DNA of 64,000 nucleotides from Roseomonas elaeocarpi. Lineage in GTDB: Bacteria > Pseudomonadota > Alphaproteobacteria > Acetobacterales > Acetobacteraceae. A program made the translations under genes and the position numbers. Shown here piece after piece: positions 62,974 through 64,000 of the stretch. The stretch spans positions 248,001 through 312,000 of the forward strand of contig NZ_JBHLUN010000006.1 in the NCBI RefSeq assembly GCF_042433915.1, read 5' to 3'. The notes under the pieces were generated by a model. The model did not search any database. It was given only the letters and a program-made list of their open reading frames with translations, and was not told the DNA's origin. How positions within the stretch are numbered: the stretch's first letter is position 1; each line of letters starts with the position of its first letter.

Positions 62974-64000
62974 TTACCGCGCGGCGCCGGGGGCACCCTC
63001 CGCTGCCCCGGCCGGCACCGCCTCTGCCCGCGGCGCGCTCCGTTCCGCCGGGGTGCCGGCCGGCGCGAGGCCGGCGATCAGCCGGTCCAGCAACAGCTGG
63101 TGGCGCTGCTCCGGCACGGCCGAGGCAGGATCGGGCGCGGGCTCCCCCGGCCGGCGCAGGGCGTTCAACAGCAGCTCCGCCCGCACCGCGCGCTCGCAGT
63201 CCCGGCGCAGCGCGGCGAGGAGGGCGTCCATGCCCGCCGCGTGTTCCTCCTGGCTGAGGCGGCCGGCGGCGATGCGCTCGCGCAGCGTGGCCTGCCGCGG
63301 CGCCTGCACTTGGTCCACCAGGATCTGCGGGGCGAGGACGTCGCTGCGCGCCAGGATGGCGTCCACCAGGGCCCGGCGGCGCCTCAGCGCGGCGGCGTCG
63401 CGTCGCCGCTCCCGCAGCGCCGCCGCGACGCGGGCCCGTAGCGCGGCGAGGTCGCGCTCCCCCAGGTGGGCGGCCAGGGCCTCGTCCACCTTGGGCGGCT
63501 GGAGCAGCCTCTGGACGGTGACGTGCAGCCGGGCCTCGCCGGGGCCGGGCAGCGTGGCGAAGGGCAGGGCGAGGTCGTGGACCAGCGTGTCGCCGACCCG
63601 GCAGCCACCGAGCCGCGCGGCGAGGCCGGGCGGCAGGCCGGGCGCATCCGCCCCGCCCACCGGCAGGGCGAGGAGGTCGTGCTCCAGCGCCGGCAGGGCC
63701 TCGGCTTCCGAGATGGCCTCGGGGGGGGCTGCGGGGGTGGCCCCAGGGGAGGCTGCGGGAGCGGTCCCGGAAACCGCCCCGACTGGCGCGCCTGGGGCTG
63801 TTCCCGCGGCAGCCAAGGCGACCGCGCCGGGAACAGCCCCAGCGACCGCCCCTGCGGCCGTTCCGGCGGCAGTCTCGACGGCCACCCCTGCGGTGGCCCC
63901 GGCAGCCATCATGGCAACGATCCCCGGGGCAGTTCCGGCCCCGGCGCCGGTGTCCGACGCGGCGGGCAGGCGCATCAGCCGCACGCCGGACAGGCGCAGG
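62974..64000 (-). CDS. trigger-factor-like protein (5' part beyond window)
   Basis: The C-terminal part (at least 341 residues) of a protein resembling trigger factor, the ribosome-associated chaperone. After an Ala/Pro/Gly/Val-rich low-complexity stretch (coding 63720-63960) comes an FKBP-like segment (LAARLGGCRVGDTLVHDLALPF, LHVTVQRLLQPPKVDEALAAHLG) and the helical C-terminal arm pattern (LRARVAAALRERRRDAAALRRRRALVDAILARSDVLAP, then RAELLLNALRR). The low-complexity insert is not normal for Tig, so it is probably a diverged paralog rather than the housekeeping copy. The frame is open to the window edge; the GTG at 63984 is an unlikely start. Confidence 0.65.
   Translation of the reverse strand, partial: LRLSGVRLMRLPAASDTGAGAGTAPGIVAMMAAGATAGVAVETAAGTAAGAVAGAVPGAVALAAAGTAPGAPVGAVSGTAPAASPGATPAAPPEAISEAEALPALEHDLLALPVGGADAPGLPPGLAARLGGCRVGDTLVHDLALPFATLPGPGEARLHVTVQRLLQPPKVDEALAAHLGERDLAALRARVAAALRERRRDAAALRRRRALVDAILARSDVLAPQILVDQVQAPRQATLRERIAAGRLSQEEHAAGMDALLAALRRDCERAVRAELLLNALRRPGEPAPDPASAVPEQRHQLLLDRLIAGLAPAGTPAERSAPRAEAVPAGAAEGAPGAAR
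63720..63960 (-). repeat. low-complexity Ala/Pro/Gly/Val coding repeat
   Basis: The coding strand of the trigger-factor-like gene contains many degenerate units of about 12 bases centred on GGnnnnGTCCCG or GCnGCCCC words, encoding runs such as AGAVPGAV and AAGTAPGAP. The pattern recalls the non-coding repeat between modC and modE. Confidence 0.55.

Overview
The window looks like chromosome of an aerobic, very GC-rich alphaproteobacterium, most likely an Acetobacteraceae member of the Roseomonas type. The reasons are: recA carries an alphaproteobacterial SOS box (GAAC-N7-GAAC); the pilus locus is of the cpa/tad type; family-5 solute-binding proteins are unusually abundant; and GC is high throughout, with long shadow ORFs on the opposite strands. 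No rRNA, tRNA, CRISPR array, transposase or integrase was seen. The taxonomic placement is inference.

Layout. 1-1.3 kb: recA with its LexA-type promoter. 1.7-6.1 kb: two tandem, near-duplicate family-5 solute-binding proteins without permeases, then a creatininase-family amidohydrolase. 6.2-9.2 kb: an M20 amidohydrolase and a CPA1 Na+/H+ antiporter. 9.2-10.4 kb: a two-gene holin-like/GH108 muramidase cassette with a recognisable promoter. 10.5-13.8 kb: short ModE regulator and modABC, with a ModE-type operator before modA. 14-23.8 kb: a catabolic cluster with a GntR/UTRA regulator and an AgaE-like FAD oxidoreductase, divergent from frlB-like deglycase, frlD-like kinase, hyuA, hyuB and a solute-binding protein; two matching operators lie in the divergent gap. 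24.1-30.3 kb: a convergent dipeptide-type ABC transporter operon (ATPase, SDR, binding protein, two permeases, ATPase). The 14-30 kb stretch reads as uptake and breakdown of an Amadori- or opine-like sugar-amino acid conjugate.

30.6-34.2 kb: a GGDEF-EAL c-di-GMP protein and an L,D-transpeptidase. 34.4-46.2 kb: a complete Tad/Flp pilus locus (tadG-like, two tadE, flp, cpaA-F, tadB, tadC, tadD), tightly overlapping except for one hairpin-rich gap between tadB and tadC. 46.4-51.5 kb: a ugp-like ABC importer with a metallophosphoesterase, suggesting glycerophosphodiester or sugar use. 51.6-54.1 kb: a small conserved protein and a lower-GC GST/LysR pair. 54.3-57.5 kb: a YdeP-type molybdopterin oxidoreductase, a small membrane protein and a four-TM protein. 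57.6-61.4 kb: a rut pyrimidine-degradation operon (rutA-B-C-D) ending in an SDR that may replace rutE; a RidA-family gene is divergent. 62.4-64 kb: a coiled-coil protein and the C-terminal part of a trigger-factor-like protein running off the window.

Several intergenic spaces carry structured repeats, the clearest being a palindromic element present three times (two head-to-head near 24 kb, one inside the tad operon).
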